Source of the DNA: Tuctoria greenei
Lineage: Eukaryota; Streptophyta; Magnoliopsida; Poales; Poaceae
DNA: 64,000 nucleotides
Direction: 5' to 3'
NCBI GenBank assembly: GCA_036927565.1
Contig: JAYESD010000005.1
Location: 155,560,470-155,624,469 of the forward strand
The notes under the pieces were generated by a model that was not told the origin of the DNA, ran no database searches, and saw nothing but the letters and a program-made list of their open reading frames with translations. The translations under genes and the position numbers were made by a program. Positions within the stretch are counted from its first letter, which is position 1. Each line of letters starts with the position of its first letter. Shown in pieces: positions 1 to 10,188 of this stretch.

Positions 1-43
1 TCTTGCCCTCGAAGATAGGAACCGAACCCCCATTCTTGGCCAT
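1..43 (-). CDS. Sirevirus-like gag, N-terminal 14 codons (partial)
   Basis: Read on the minus strand, an ATG at 43-41 opens a frame beginning MAKNGGSVPIFEGK that runs off the left edge. It lies about 47 nt downstream of a primer-binding site and LTR on the same strand, the expected place for the gag start of a Copia element. The rest of the element lies outside the window, so its integrity cannot be judged. The assignment rests on position and context, not on a recognised domain. Confidence 0.55.
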   Translation of the reverse strand, partial: MAKNGGSVPIFEGK

Positions 44-89
44 TTTGGCTCTCTAGCGGTGAAGCTAGAATGATCCAACGAGCAACCTT

Positions 90-101
90 GCTCTGATACC
101 A
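90..101 (-). promoter_or_regulatory. Primer-binding site (initiator tRNA-Met type)
   Basis: On the minus strand the sequence reads TGGTATCAGAGC, the classic plant retrotransposon site complementary to the 3' end of initiator tRNA-Met. It begins two bases after the LTR end at 104. This shows that the internal region of this element lies to the left, outside the window. Confidence 0.9.
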
Positions 102-103
102 AT

Positions 104-1547
104 TGTAAGGATCGAATGCCCAAGAGGGGGGTGAATTGGGCTTCTTTTCAAAAAAATTAAAGCAATAAAACTTAATTTCTAAAAGCCCAATTCCCTATGC
201 AAACAACCTATGCATTCAAGTGAATAGTAACTTTGCGGTATAAGAAATGCATAAGTGTAAGGGGAGAGGAAGAAAGTGCAAACTCCCAAGGAGACACGAG
301 GACACGAAGATTTATCCCGTGGTTCAGCAAGATCGTCAAGATCTTCCTACATCCACGTTGTGGCACCCACCAAAGGGTATAACCACTCCCAAGTCACCGA
401 GACCAGGGATCTTCACTATACTTCTCCGTTCGCGAACCTTGGCAAGGTGGAGCTCAAGCCTTGTACAAGTTGGATCCTCCGGGCTTCCACAATCGTCTTG
501 GCAAGCTCCGGAAGGCTCTCTCCAATACAATCACCAAGGGACACTCCCTTACAACTCCCACTACACTAGAGATTCCAATCACCAAGAATGGAAGCACACA
601 AGCACTATCTCTAGCAAGTTCTAGCCTATCTCTTGGTGTGTAAGTGGTGTAAATGATGTAGAAGTGTTGGCTCAATGTCTTGAATGCTTGAGAATGTGTA
701 GAGTAGCTCTGGTTGTCAAGACTAGTCGAATAGACTGGTTGAAGGGGTATAAATAGCCAGCCTCCACGAAATAGCTGTTGGAAAAGTAGACTGACATCAC
801 TATTCTGCGAAAACCGGATGATCCGATGCTCCCCCTTCAGTTATCATCGGTCGAATCCAAATTAGTTGATGTCACTGTGTCAGATATGACCGTTGTTAGA
901 CCGATGTTTCACTTTCCTTCTCGTCGGATGATCCGGTGGCACTTCATCCAAAATTTGTTCAGAATTGATGCTTACTGGAGTGATCAACCGATGTGTTTAT
1001 AGTTGTACATCGGATGGTCCGGTGCTACACTTGGTCCAGGGAGATTTCTTACTGTACTAATGGACCGATGTAACATCCCTTTAGCATCGGATGATCCAGT
1101 GAGTACTTAGTTCTGAGGTCTTCTTCTTCTGCTAAACCAACTCGACCGATGTGTTGTTTTCTGGAAACATCGGTTGATCCGGTGAGTTGATTTTGTTTGC
1201 TTCGAGTTGTTCTAAGTGATTGTTTTAGAATTTGCTCGATTGACCTCTTAGGCATTGGTTGGAAATATTCTTCTGATGATTATCAAGCATTGAGTGCTGT
1301 CAGTTTTGGTTGAATAATTTTGACATATGAGCTTTCAGTTCTAATCTTCATAAAAATTGATTGACCTCATAGAATGATTGTTTAGGGGTCTCCAATTATA
1401 TCCAATGAGCAGTAGATGATATTCATATAGATTTCATTTGATTGTGATGAGTGATATAAGAGACCTTGCATCCACAAATCCATTAGTAATATCCAACGGT
1501 TGTCATTAATCACTGAAACCATATCTCATGGGGCCTAGATGCTTTCA
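104..1547 (-). repeat. 5' LTR of Sirevirus-like Copia element A
   Basis: A 1.44-kb LTR on the minus strand starts TGAAAGCATCTAGG at 1547 and ends CTTACA at 104, immediately before the PBS. It matches the LTR at 2449-3894 in inverse orientation with scattered substitutions. It contains repeated palindrome-like motifs of the form CATCGGATGATCCGGTG, for example around 825-1190; such CACCGGAC-like palindromes are described for Sirevirus LTRs. The outer end abuts internal DNA of a second element of the same family, so element A seems to have inserted into it. An open frame of 125 aa at 247-624 is antisense to the LTR and is treated as non-coding. Confidence 0.88.
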
Positions 1548-2434
1548 TCTGCGCGTCTCTTGGAGCTCCTGCAGCAGCAGCACGAGATGCAGCGACAGAT
1601 TGCCCACGAGAGGTGAGAGGACACTGACAGGCTGACTGGGCTGATTGATCAGATGCACCAGCGTTCTCTCGACCAGCAGCAGCAGACGCAGCAGGCTATG
1701 ATGGGCATCCTGGGGTTGATCACCAACCTCTACACACAGACCAGGATTGCCCTACCGTCGCAGCTTCCAGGCCTAGCTCCAGGTCCGCCTGTGTAAGCTA
1801 CAGTTGCCGCTCTAGTGCCAACTACGCCGATACCGATGATCAGCATGTCACCTCTGCTAGCTCCAGGCGCTCCTATCCACTCTGCTCTGCCGGCTACGAC
1901 GCTTTTCCAGCAGATGCCAGCATCTGTTGTCGGTGCCCTGTTGCCAGCAGTCTAGACTCAGCAGGCACCGACAGTAGCTCCTGCAGCTCCCGTCACCTCC
2001 ACTCCAGCTTCGACAGCAGCAGGCAGTAGCTCCGACGATAGCACTCCTGACGGTGACCAGTTCGTCATCGCCCCGAGCGCTCAGGATCCTTAGGCACTCG
2101 GCTTCCTTTTTGGTGTCTTGATGCCAAAGGGGGAGAAGAGTCAGGGGGAGGGTTAGCTTAGTCCCATGGGGAGTCCTAGCTGTAGGGGGAGCTTATCTTT
2201 TTGGGAGTTCTTATGTAATTTGGAGATTTGCTACTCTTTTGCTATTCATTGAGTATTCGTGTGCCTCTTAATTCTCTCTTGTGTTATTGATCGTTGAGCT
2301 TTCGAGTTATTAATCACTTTTGAGTCTTCACATTTAATGTGCAACATCTTGTACTTATTGCATATCCTCTTGAGTATCGTATTATCAAATTTCATTACTA
2401 TTATGCTTTACTCGTTGTGTTGTCATCAATCACC
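1548..2434 (+). pseudogene. 3' internal region of Sirevirus B: degenerate Gln/Pro-rich post-pol ORF
   Basis: This stretch precedes a plus-strand polypurine tract and LTR. One frame from 1550 encodes a Gln-rich helical-looking segment (ARLLELLQQQHEMQRQIAH), then a Pro/Ala/Thr/Ser-rich tail ending near 2093 just before a TAG. Several in-frame stops interrupt it, at about 1616, 1795 and 1952. Some Sireviruses carry an extra ORF after pol with coiled-coil character, and this looks like the remains of such an ORF; that assignment is inference. Downstream, 2094-2434 is non-coding and has extra purine tracts near 2125-2140, 2144-2150 and 2183-2191, consistent with the multiple PPTs of Sireviruses. 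The 5' part of the element is not present. Confidence 0.55.
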
Positions 2435-2448
2435 AAAAAGGGGGAGAT
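2435..2448 (+). promoter_or_regulatory. Polypurine tract of Sirevirus B
   Basis: AAAAAGGGGGAGAT directly precedes the LTR start TGAAAGC at 2449. This is the expected primer for plus-strand DNA synthesis and fixes the element orientation as plus. Confidence 0.88.
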
Positions 2449-3894
2449 TGAAAGCACCTAGGCCCCCATGAGGTATGGTTTCGGTGATTAATGACAACCA
2501 TTGGATTTTACTAATGAATCTATGGATGCAAGGTCTCCCATATCACTCATCACACTCAAATGACATCTATATGAATATCATCTACTGCTCATTGGATATA
2601 ATTGGAGACCCCTAAACAATCATTCTATGAGGTCAATCGATTTTTATGAAGATTAGAAGTAAAAGCTCATATATCAAGTTATTCCATCAAAATTGACAAC
2701 ACCCAAGACTTGGTAATCATCAGAAGAATATTTCAAACCAATTTCTAAGAGGTCAATCGAGCAAAATCCAAAAGAATCACTTAGAACAACTTGAAGCAAA
2801 CAAAATAAACTCACCAGATCAACCGATGTTTCCAGAAAACAATACATCGGTCGAGTTAGTTTAGCAGAAGAAGAAGACCTCAGAACTAAGTACTCACTAG
2901 ATCATCCGATGATGAAGAGGATGTTACATCGGTCGATCAGTACAGTAAGCAATCTCCCTGAACCAAGTGTAACACCGGACCATCCGATGTACAACTATAA
3001 ACACATCGGTCGATCACTCCAATAAGCATTAATTCTGAACCAATTCTGGATGAAGTGCCACCGGATCATCCGATGAGAAGGCAAGTGTAACATTGGTCTA
3101 ACAACGGTCATATCTTACACAGTGACATCAGCTAATTTGGATTCGACCGATGATAACTGAAGGGAGAACATCGGATCATCCGGTGTTCGCAGAACAGTGA
3201 TGTCAACCTACTTTTCCAACGACTATTTCGTGGAGGCTGGCTATTTATACCCCTTCAACCAGTCTATTTGATATGTCTTGACAACCAGAGCTACTCTACA
3301 CATTCTCAAGCATTTAAAACATTGAGCTACCACTTCTACATCATTTACACCACTTACACACCAAGAGATAGGCTAAAACTTGCTAGAGATAGTGCTTGTG
3401 TGCTTCCATTCTTGGTGATTGGAGTCTCTAGTGTAGTGAGAGCTGTAAGGGAGTGTCCCTTGGTGATTGTATTGGAGAGAGCCTTCCAGAGCTTGCCAAG
3501 ACGGTTGTGGAAGCCCGGAGGATCCAACTTGTACAAGGCTTGAGCTCCACCTTGCCAAGGTTGGCGAACGGAGAAGTATAGTGAAGATCCCTGGTCTCGG
3601 TGACTTGGGTGTGGCTATACCCTTTGGTGGGTGCCACAACGTGGATGTAGGAAGATCTTGACGATCTTGCCGAACCACGGGATAAATCTCCGTGTCTTCG
3701 TGTATCCTCGGGAGTTTGCGCTTTCTTCCTCTCCTCTTACACTTATGCATTTCATATACCGCAAAGTTACTATTCACTTGAATGCATAGGGTGTTTGCAT
3801 AGGGAATTGGGCTTTTGGTAGTTAAGTTTTTATTGCTTTAATTTTTGAAAAGAAGCCCCAATTCAGCCCCCCTCTTGGGCATTCGATCATTACA
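2449..3894 (+). repeat. 3' LTR of Sirevirus-like Copia element B
   Basis: A 1.45-kb LTR starts TGAAAGCACCTAGG and ends GATCATTACA. It is an inverted relative of the LTR at 104-1547. It carries at least four palindrome-like motifs: CACTAGATCATCCGATG at 2895, CACCGGACCATCCGATG at 2973, CACCGGATCATCCGATG at about 3059 and CATCGGATCATCCGGTG at 3169. Its right end is inserted in tnp2 coding sequence of CACTA-C: the next bases, TAACTG, resume that gene. The 134-aa frame at 3373-3777 is again antisense and probably fortuitous. Confidence 0.9.
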
Positions 3895-5071
3895 TAACTG
3901 TCATACGCTTTGACTCCTGTCCACAACACTTTCAACTCTTCGATCAGCGGTTTCAACATCACGTTGAGACGTGACTTAGGATGATCAGGTCCAAGTACAA
4001 TGAGGCTGAGAAACATGAACTCGTTCTTCGTACAAAGAGTCAGTGGCAGGTTGTACGGAATGACAAAGACGGGCCAACAGGAGTATGGCATGGCGTTTGT
4101 ACTGAACGGTGAGAATCCGTCTGTTGCTAGTCTGATGCGAACATTTCTCGCATCACGAGAAAAATCTAGATCGAAATGATCTAGCGCCTTCGATGCATCA
4201 TCGTCAGACGGATGCATCAAGAATTCTTTGTTCTCACATTTACCTTCTTTGTGCCATTTCATGTGTCTCGCGGTTCTTTTTGAAAGAAACAACCACTTCA
4301 ACGGAGGTGTCACAGGCAAGTAATGAAGCTGCTTATGTGCAACATCTGTCATCACATTATCGCCATCGTCATTAACAACTTTGACATACCTCGGTTTACC
4401 ACATTTCAAGCACATGTTGTCGTTGGCATGCTCTTTCCAGAATAGCATGCAGTTGTCTAGGATCATGTCGATTTTCTCATAGTTCATATCGAGACCAGAT
4501 ATCTTGATCTTTGATTGATACATATCGTTAGGCGCTTTGTGAGGTTGTGGAAGGATATCGCAGATCAATTTCATGAGATCATTGTAGCAGTTGATGGAAA
4601 AAAGTACTTAGATTTAATTGCTATAAATCTGGTCAAGAAAGCAAGGACGATCACAACCGTGTGTTCATGCAATAGCTGTTGTGAGTTTTTGAGCTCCTCG
4701 GAGAACTCCTCTGCCTCATTTGTAAGAGGATCCTCTCATTTCAGAGCTTCTAGCATCTCATCCATCCTATCAACCTCTGTTATATCATCATCCTTATCCA
4801 CTTATTCTACAACTCGAGATTTAGTCTCGCCGTGGAAGGTCCACACCTCATAATGTGGCGTGAAACTGTTTCGACATAAGTGAAACGAAAGATTGAATCC
4901 GCTAAAAAACTTGGTGTTCTGGCATTTCATACATGGGCACCGCACCTTATCATCCGTTGACAACGAAAATGCTCGATCCAAAAATTTATCTAACTTGATG
5001 TACCACTCATCCAAGTAACCACCAGTTCTGCTCTTCCAGCCAGTATACATCCAATTGTGGTCTTCACCCAT
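3895..5071 (-). pseudogene. tnp2-like transposase, N-terminal part (CACTA-C)
   Basis: The reading starts at the ATG at 5071 (MGEDHNWMYTGWKSRTGGY), an N-terminus shared with the second copy in CACTA-F. It continues through a Cys-containing segment (CPCMKCQNTKF, then FHLCRNSF), the FTPHYEVWTFHGE motif and the N-terminal part of the plant tnp2 family. A stop codon near 4802 and at least one further stop split the frame. The downstream open part from 4574 includes CMLFWKEH and LATDGFSPF, the latter holding a conserved Asp. Sequence similarity ends at 3895, where the LTR interrupts codons matching AYDSY of the sister copy. It cannot make a full transposase. TNP2 proteins bind and cut CACTA ends in the nucleus. 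Confidence 0.85.
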
Positions 5072-5118
5072 GTTTGACTCTGCAGTTTAAAGCGAAAGAA
5101 ATTATCGTTAATGTATGC
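5072..5118 (-). other. Leader/intron edge upstream of CACTA-C tnp2
   Basis: This short stretch lies between the tnp2 ATG and the tandem repeats. On the minus strand it ends TTTAAACTGCAG before the coding start, similar to the acceptor-like sequence just before the tnp2 ATG in CACTA-F near 22772. That suggests a 5' UTR intron in both copies. Confidence 0.45.
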
Positions 5119-6204
5119 AGGATAGGTCCTAAAATTTTGATAGTATAAGACCGCCTATTTAACACAACACCCACCAATCTGGTGCAGTTCTTAAAGTAAA
5201 AAAGGCATGACTATACAGTTATAGTCGTCATACGTATGTCAGCCGCTCGCTGGAGGCTGCAACTCTTCAAGACGAGAGAGGAGGAAAGAACGAGAGAGAG
5301 AGACAGGGAAGCGGGTCTGTCGAGGTCTGTCATCCACACGTGCGGGTGTTTGCTGTCTGCACCGTCGTCATTCGTCTCCGTGTTCGTTTAGACGCATACT
5401 TTAACATCTAACTAAATGGGCCTTGTCGGGCCCTAAATGAGTTGTGTCGAGTCAAACCAACCCGAATCACATTTTTGTACAACAGGATAGGTCCTAAAAT
5501 TTTGACAGCATAACACCGCCTATTTAACACTGCACCCCCAATCTGGTGCAGTTCTTAAAGTAAAAAGGGGCATGACTATATAGTTATAGTCGTCATACGT
5601 ATGTTAGCCGCTCGCTGAAGGCTGCAGCTCTTCAAGACGATAAAGGAGGAAAGAACGAGAGAGAGACAGGGAAGTGGGTCCGTCGAGGTCCGCCATCCTC
5701 ACGCGCGGGTGTTTGCTGTCTGCACCGTCGTTGTTCGTCTCCATGTCAGTTTAGATGCATACCTTAACATCTAACTAAATGGGCCTTGTCGGGCCCTAAA
5801 TGGATTGTGTCGGGTCAAGCCGACCCAAATCCCATTTTTTTACAATAGGATAGGTCCTAAAATTTCTACAGCATAACACCGCCTATTTAACACCCCCCCC
5901 CAATCTGGTGCATTTCTTAAAGTAAAAAGGGGCATGACTATACAGTTATAGTCGTCATACGTATGTTAGTCGCTCGCCGGAGGCTGCAGCTCTTCAAGAC
6001 GAGAGAGGAGGAAAGAACGAGAGAGACAGGGAAGTGGGTCCATCGAGGTACGCCATCCTCACGCGTAGGTGTTTGCTGTCTGCACCGTCGTCGTTTGTCT
6101 TCGTCTCCGTTTAGATGAATACTTTAACATCTAACTAAATGGGCCTTGTCGGACCCTAAATGGGTTGTGTCGGGTCAAGCCGACCCGAATCCCATTTTTG
6201 TACA
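5119..6204. repeat. Three tandem repeats of about 360 bp in CACTA-C
   Basis: Units start AGGATAGGTCCTAAAATT at 5119, 5484 and 5847 and end near CATTTTTGTACA at 6204, giving periods of about 365, 363 and 358 bp. Each unit has the same landmarks: ACACCGCCTATTTAACAC, AATCTGGTGCA, a GA-rich run (GAACGAGAGAGAG), GTTTGCTGTCTGCACCGTCGT and AAATGGGCCTTGTCGG. Units differ by scattered substitutions and short indels. They lie upstream of tnp2, where they may affect transcription or length variation; that role is inference. Confidence 0.9.
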
Positions 6205-6659
6205 TATAGTACCACTCAAGCAATCAAATTAAAAGTTATAACCATAATCTAAAAAACAAAGAAATTTAATTAAATGTAAACATAACAATTATTACATTGT
6301 AACTTATCAATTAATAAACATAAACTTAAACTTAAACAATTTTATCATAAACATAGACATAAGCATTGACCTAAACCTAGCTTAGCAAACTTAATCTCAA
6401 TTAACAAAAAATTGAACATAGGCATAAATAAACCTAAACATAATTAAACCTAAACCTAGCTTAGCATGATTAACATAGACATAAGCATTATCAATTTAAT
6501 ACAATAATTCTTCCACTAATCAACAATTTAATCCACGAATTACACAATTCAATCAACTAATCACCAATTTAACCAACAAATTACATAATTCAATCCTCTA
6601 ATCAACTAACCACCAATTAACGTAATTAATTCAACACATTAATTCAACACTAATTCAAC
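6205..6659. other. AT-rich non-coding stretch of CACTA-C
   Basis: It is strongly AT-rich with short degenerate repeats such as AAACCTAGCTTAGCA (two copies, near 6375 and 6455) and runs of TAATTCAACA near 6635-6665. I see no gene in it. Confidence 0.6.
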
Positions 6660-7110
6660 ACATTAAGCCATAGAGGAGGGGAGGGAGGGGGCGGCAATGG
6701 AGGGGGGCCGACCATGGAAGGTGGTGGTGGTGGTGGGGGGGGGGGGGAGTCGGCTAGGAGGAAGGGGAGGGGGGAGGGGCGGCCATGGAGGGGGGATGTA
6801 GGAGGGTCGGCTAGGAAGGGGGGAGGAGGGTGGCGGCCATGGAAGGGGGGACAACCATGGATGGCGGAAGAGGGGGGCGACCATGGAGATTGAGGGGGAC
6901 CAGCTATGGAGGGGAGGGAGGGGGGGAGGGGGCGGTCATGGAGCGGGGCGGCCATGAATAGAAGGAGGGATAAGAGGAGGGGGGCGACCATGGAATGGGA
7001 GCTTACCTTGCGGCAACGGCAGCGGCAGCGGCGGGCGCGACGAGTGGCAGCGGGTGCGTCGAGTGAAGGCGGCGGCAACAGGGCTCGGTTTGGAAACAAA
7101 TGAGTCAGGA
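6660..7110. repeat. G-rich low-complexity block in CACTA-C
   Basis: The plus strand is a run of GGAGG, GGGGCGGCCATGGA and GGTGG motifs, including a G run of about 14 near 6735. On the minus (transposon-sense) strand it reads as Pro-rich open frames, one of 149 aa, which I regard as composition artefacts. It probably corresponds to the GC-rich 5' leader or promoter-proximal part of the element. A comparable block occurs at 20200-20515 in CACTA-F. Confidence 0.65.
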
Positions 7111-7119
7111 GAAGGGCAT

Positions 7120-7392
7120 ACGGCTTTAATTTGCGATGGACAAGTTAATTGCAACGGCTCTAGGGTTGGCCGTCACAATTAATATTATTTGCGATGACTT
7201 AAGAGACTGAACGTCGCAAATAAGCGTTATTTGCAACGGCTGGCCCATTTGCGACGGCTTCAGGGGCGACCGTCGCAAATTAGCCGCCTATTTGCGACGG
7301 CCTGTTGCGGGCCCTCGCAAATAGGCTTATTTGCGATGGCCGACCATCGCAAATTAATTTGGTCGTCGCAAATGATTGTGTTTCCTATAGTG
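7120..7392 (-). repeat. Subterminal repeats and terminal inverted repeat of CACTA-C
   Basis: Multiple direct and inverted copies of TTTGCGACGGC and close variants (GCGATGGC, GCAACGGC) fill about 270 bp up to the terminus CCTATAGTG at 7384-7392. Such arrays are binding sites for the TNPA-like protein in CACTA elements. The inverse terminal sequence matches those of CACTA-F at 19856 and 40019 with a few changes. Confidence 0.88.
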
Positions 7393-8076
7393 AAATCTAC
7401 AATATAAAGAGATATGTTTCTTCAAATATTTTAATGCGAAGATTCTTTCTTGTTCAGTAAAGAGAAAAAAAGATGGAAATTACAGTGCATTATATTAAAG
7501 GATAACTTTCCGAATTAGAGTCGGTTGAGGACGTGAGGCAGAACAAAAAAGAGATGTTTCACTTTGGACGCCGTTAAGACTATCCGTATTCATTACTCTA
7601 TACACTATTCTCTTTCTACTTTTACAACATTTACTCTAAATTTACATTATCTATCAATCTTTCCAGCAACACTAGTGCGGACCGTCTAACGCTCAACGGA
7701 TCATACGTTAGCTGATCATGTGACATGTTGTACCTGTCACTACTGTCTGCAATGTTTTCATTGCTCGTCACATAATACTCATTGTTGTGGTTATTTCGCA
7801 TGTTAAAATTTATAATCAGGATCGTAGGGACTTGACGAGTATCTCTCCGTAGATGATCTCATCAGTAATAAGGAGATAAGGAAGCGTTCACTATAGCTCC
7901 TCATCCCGCCGGACGCCCATCCGTCTACGATGTTCACACTTCTCTTGGCGTGTGATCGCCCTCATAGGTGACATACCTCGTTTCATGTGGAGTTGGTAGC
8001 TCAGCTTCATGTTCGACCCTCCGGCTGTCACTACTTCCGATTCTGCGTAAACAAGGCTATTTCCAAGACTCCAAAC
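7393..8076. other. Non-coding flank; possible LINE2 5' UTR
   Basis: There is no convincing gene. 7393-7700 is AT-rich with TCTATACACTATTCTCTTTC-like text. From about 7700 the sequence becomes mixed and may be the 5' UTR of LINE2. No target-site duplication for LINE2 can be shown, because its 3' end is not clearly preserved. Confidence 0.4.
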
Positions 8077-8730
8077 ATGGAAGACTCAGCCAAAGAAAGA
8101 AAACCAGGTAAGCTTCTTGAGCTTGATGCCGATCTTTACCTGCGCGAGTTGGTTTCAACTTGAGATTTTTAGACTGACAAACGTTTTCAACGGGAAGTTC
8201 TGAGAAAGTGTGGCACTTCTGTGCATCATCCATCATCAAATTAAATAGATCCTTTGCTCTTTTGGCCGTCTTTCGGAGATTTACATTTTGTCTTACTGAA
8301 ACTTCCGTGAGATGGTCTTACACCGTTGACTGGGTGGAACAACGGCTGGTTTTCATGTACAATATCAACAAGATCGGCATTTCAAATTCGTGGCGTCATG
8401 CAAAAAAGTGGGCTTTATGGTTTGTCGTCTCAAGAGGATTATCACCAATGCTCCTTATGTCTATTTTTTCTTATGGCATGATGGGGGTGATCGCTGGCTC
8501 ATGGAGAAGAAAAAATTGGATCTGGAAGAGCAAAAGAGTTGGACATTGGTTTCCAACCGAAAATCTAATCCAACTCCCCTCAAAAAGGTGTCTTTTGCCA
8601 AGAAGTTGATTCAGAACTCACCTCGGCATAAATTTTGGCCTCAAGATCTCCAAAGATCCTCTCATATCAAGATTGGTACTTTCTTTTTTCAGATTGATAT
8701 TTCATCTCTTTACACCAATCCATTGCCAAG

Positions 8731-9969
8731 GACTCCAAATCCCACTTGATCGACTGCGACTGGTGCATCCACAGGATGTCATTGACAAGATGAAAGCAAG
8801 GCTGGCTGGATGGAAGGAAATACTCTTGACCATCGGGGGGCGAAAAGAACTGGTTCGGTCAGTCCTCACCTCCCTGCCCATTTACTCGCTAACTGCATTG
8901 AAGGTGCCCAAAAAATTCATTCGAGAGATAGACAAAGCCATACGATGCTCTCTCTGGGCCGGGAGTCAAGAAATGCATGGTGGAAAATGCAAAGTAAATT
9001 GGAATGTTGTCTGCAGGCCAATTGACAGGGGAGGACTGGGCATTATGGACCTAGAAAAGTTCAGCCGTGCAACACGCTTGCGCTGGCTCTGGCTCGATTG
9101 GTCCTCAACCAGGCTGTGGTGCGATTTACTGTTGCCGATTGATAGTGTGGACCAGGAACTCTTTGCAGCATCTACAATTGTCACTGTCAGGAGTGGGAGG
9201 CAAGCACGTTTATGACAGTCAAGTTGGATGAATGGGATTGCACCCATGGCACGGTGGCCAGAGCTGTATGAACACTGTAAGAGAAAGACGAAAACAGTTG
9301 CGTAGGCGCTGGAAGGATCAAGTTGGATTCAGGATGTCACCCACAACATCACACCGCAGCTCATCCTCAGTATCATCTCACTATGGTGTGAGGTCCAGGA
9401 AGTGCTGGCCGAGCCACTGAGGATGCGCCAGACAAAATCATCTGGCGACTCACAGCCAACGGAGAGTACTCTTCTTCCTCGGCCGACAATCTTTAATTTG
9501 AAGGCGCCTGTTGGTCCAACTACCGGAAGTTGATTTGGAGGGTGTGGGCCCCAACAAAACACAAATTCTTCATGTGGCTCTTACTCCAGAATAGGATTTG
9601 GACTGCGGCGCGATTGATGGCGAGGGGATGGCCTAATGATTAATTCTGCTCCTTATGTAGAAGAAATCTGAAAACAACAATGCACCTCTTCAGAGATTGT
9701 TGTTTCTCGCGCACAATTTGGACTGTCATCGCAAACAAATACAACAGGCCGACTTTCCACCCGACACGGTGGTCTGGACATTCGGATGTGGAAGAGTGGT
9801 TCATGGAGATGACCTCCTTGGTGGCAACCTCAGAAGTCAAAGGCACACGCTCGCTGGCCATTATAGTCTGCTGGGCACTCTGGCTAGAGAGAAATGCACG
9901 TACCTTCAATGGAGTCGAACGAACGTCTTCTGCAGTACTCTGCGTGATACAGGAAGAGGCGAGTGCCTA
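8731..9969 (+). pseudogene. LINE3 ORF2 C-terminal fragment (post-RT and zf-RVT)
   Basis: The frame from 8731 contains VIDKMKARLAGWKEILLT, LTSLPIYSLTALKVPKKF and GGKCKVNW...GGLGIMDLEKF, all typical of the region after the LINE reverse transcriptase core. After frameshifts near 9215-9540, a zf-RVT-like part follows (KFFMWLLLQNRIWTAARL near 9566, then CSLCRR...MHLFRDC, and WALWLERNARTF near 9870). The endonuclease and the catalytic RT core are absent. The stop is at 9969. It is a dead-on-arrival copy that never encoded a full protein. Confidence 0.85.
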
Positions 9970-10188
9970 GATATGAGCTGGTGCCAAGACCCTAGGTGCC
10001 ATCCAACCTGTGTGGGTGCCTATCCAGGACCTTAGCGTGGGATCATTGTCAGGGGCGTAGCACAGAGTATAAACTCATCTCGAGTAAACCTCTTCCCTGC
10101 AATAGTACCAACAACAATTGTAAGGACAATATGTATCTCTGCCTTCTTACATAAATGAATACCGACTTGATCGGTGCCCTTTTGAAAA
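9970..10188 (+). other. LINE3 3' UTR and A-rich tail
   Basis: Non-coding sequence lies between the ORF2 stop and the short poly-A that abuts the 14-bp duplication. It ends ACCGACTTGATCGGTGCCC then TTTTGAAAA. The segment CCGACTTGATCGG is a small palindrome that could form a 3' hairpin. Confidence 0.6.

Larger units (their letters stand above)
3895..7392 (-). mobile_element. CACTA-C: 5' half of a CACTA DNA transposon
   Basis: The minus strand begins CACTATAGGAAACACAATC at 7392, a canonical CACTA terminus. Going inward there are GACGGC-type subterminal repeats, a G-rich block, an AT-rich stretch, three tandem 360-bp repeats and a tnp2 fragment. The 3' half is cut away by the Sirevirus LTR ending at 3894 and must lie to the left. 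Its terminus and TNP2 resemble those of CACTA-F, so they belong to one family. Confidence 0.9.
8731..10188 (+). mobile_element. LINE3: 5'-truncated LINE with 14-bp target-site duplication
   Basis: AATCCATTGCCAAG at 8717-8730 is repeated at 10189-10202, flanking a 1.46-kb insert that ends in a short A run. The insert starts inside the reverse transcriptase C-terminal region, so it is 5'-truncated, the usual outcome of incomplete target-primed reverse transcription. LINE2 ORF1 resumes in frame beyond the second copy of the duplication. Confidence 0.92.

Noticed and set aside
90..101. tRNA gene at the TGGTATCAGAGC sites
   Set aside because: Only the 12-base match to a tRNA 3' end is present, beside an LTR; it is a primer-binding site. 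The same holds at 32721 and 56570.
5119..6204. Centromeric or other satellite DNA
   Set aside because: Only three units, located between the tnp2 fragment and the terminus of one CACTA element.
6650..7154. Pro-rich open frames on the minus strand (149, 73 and 72 aa)
   Set aside because: They overlap in several frames in a G-rich low-complexity block with no domain, so composition explains them.
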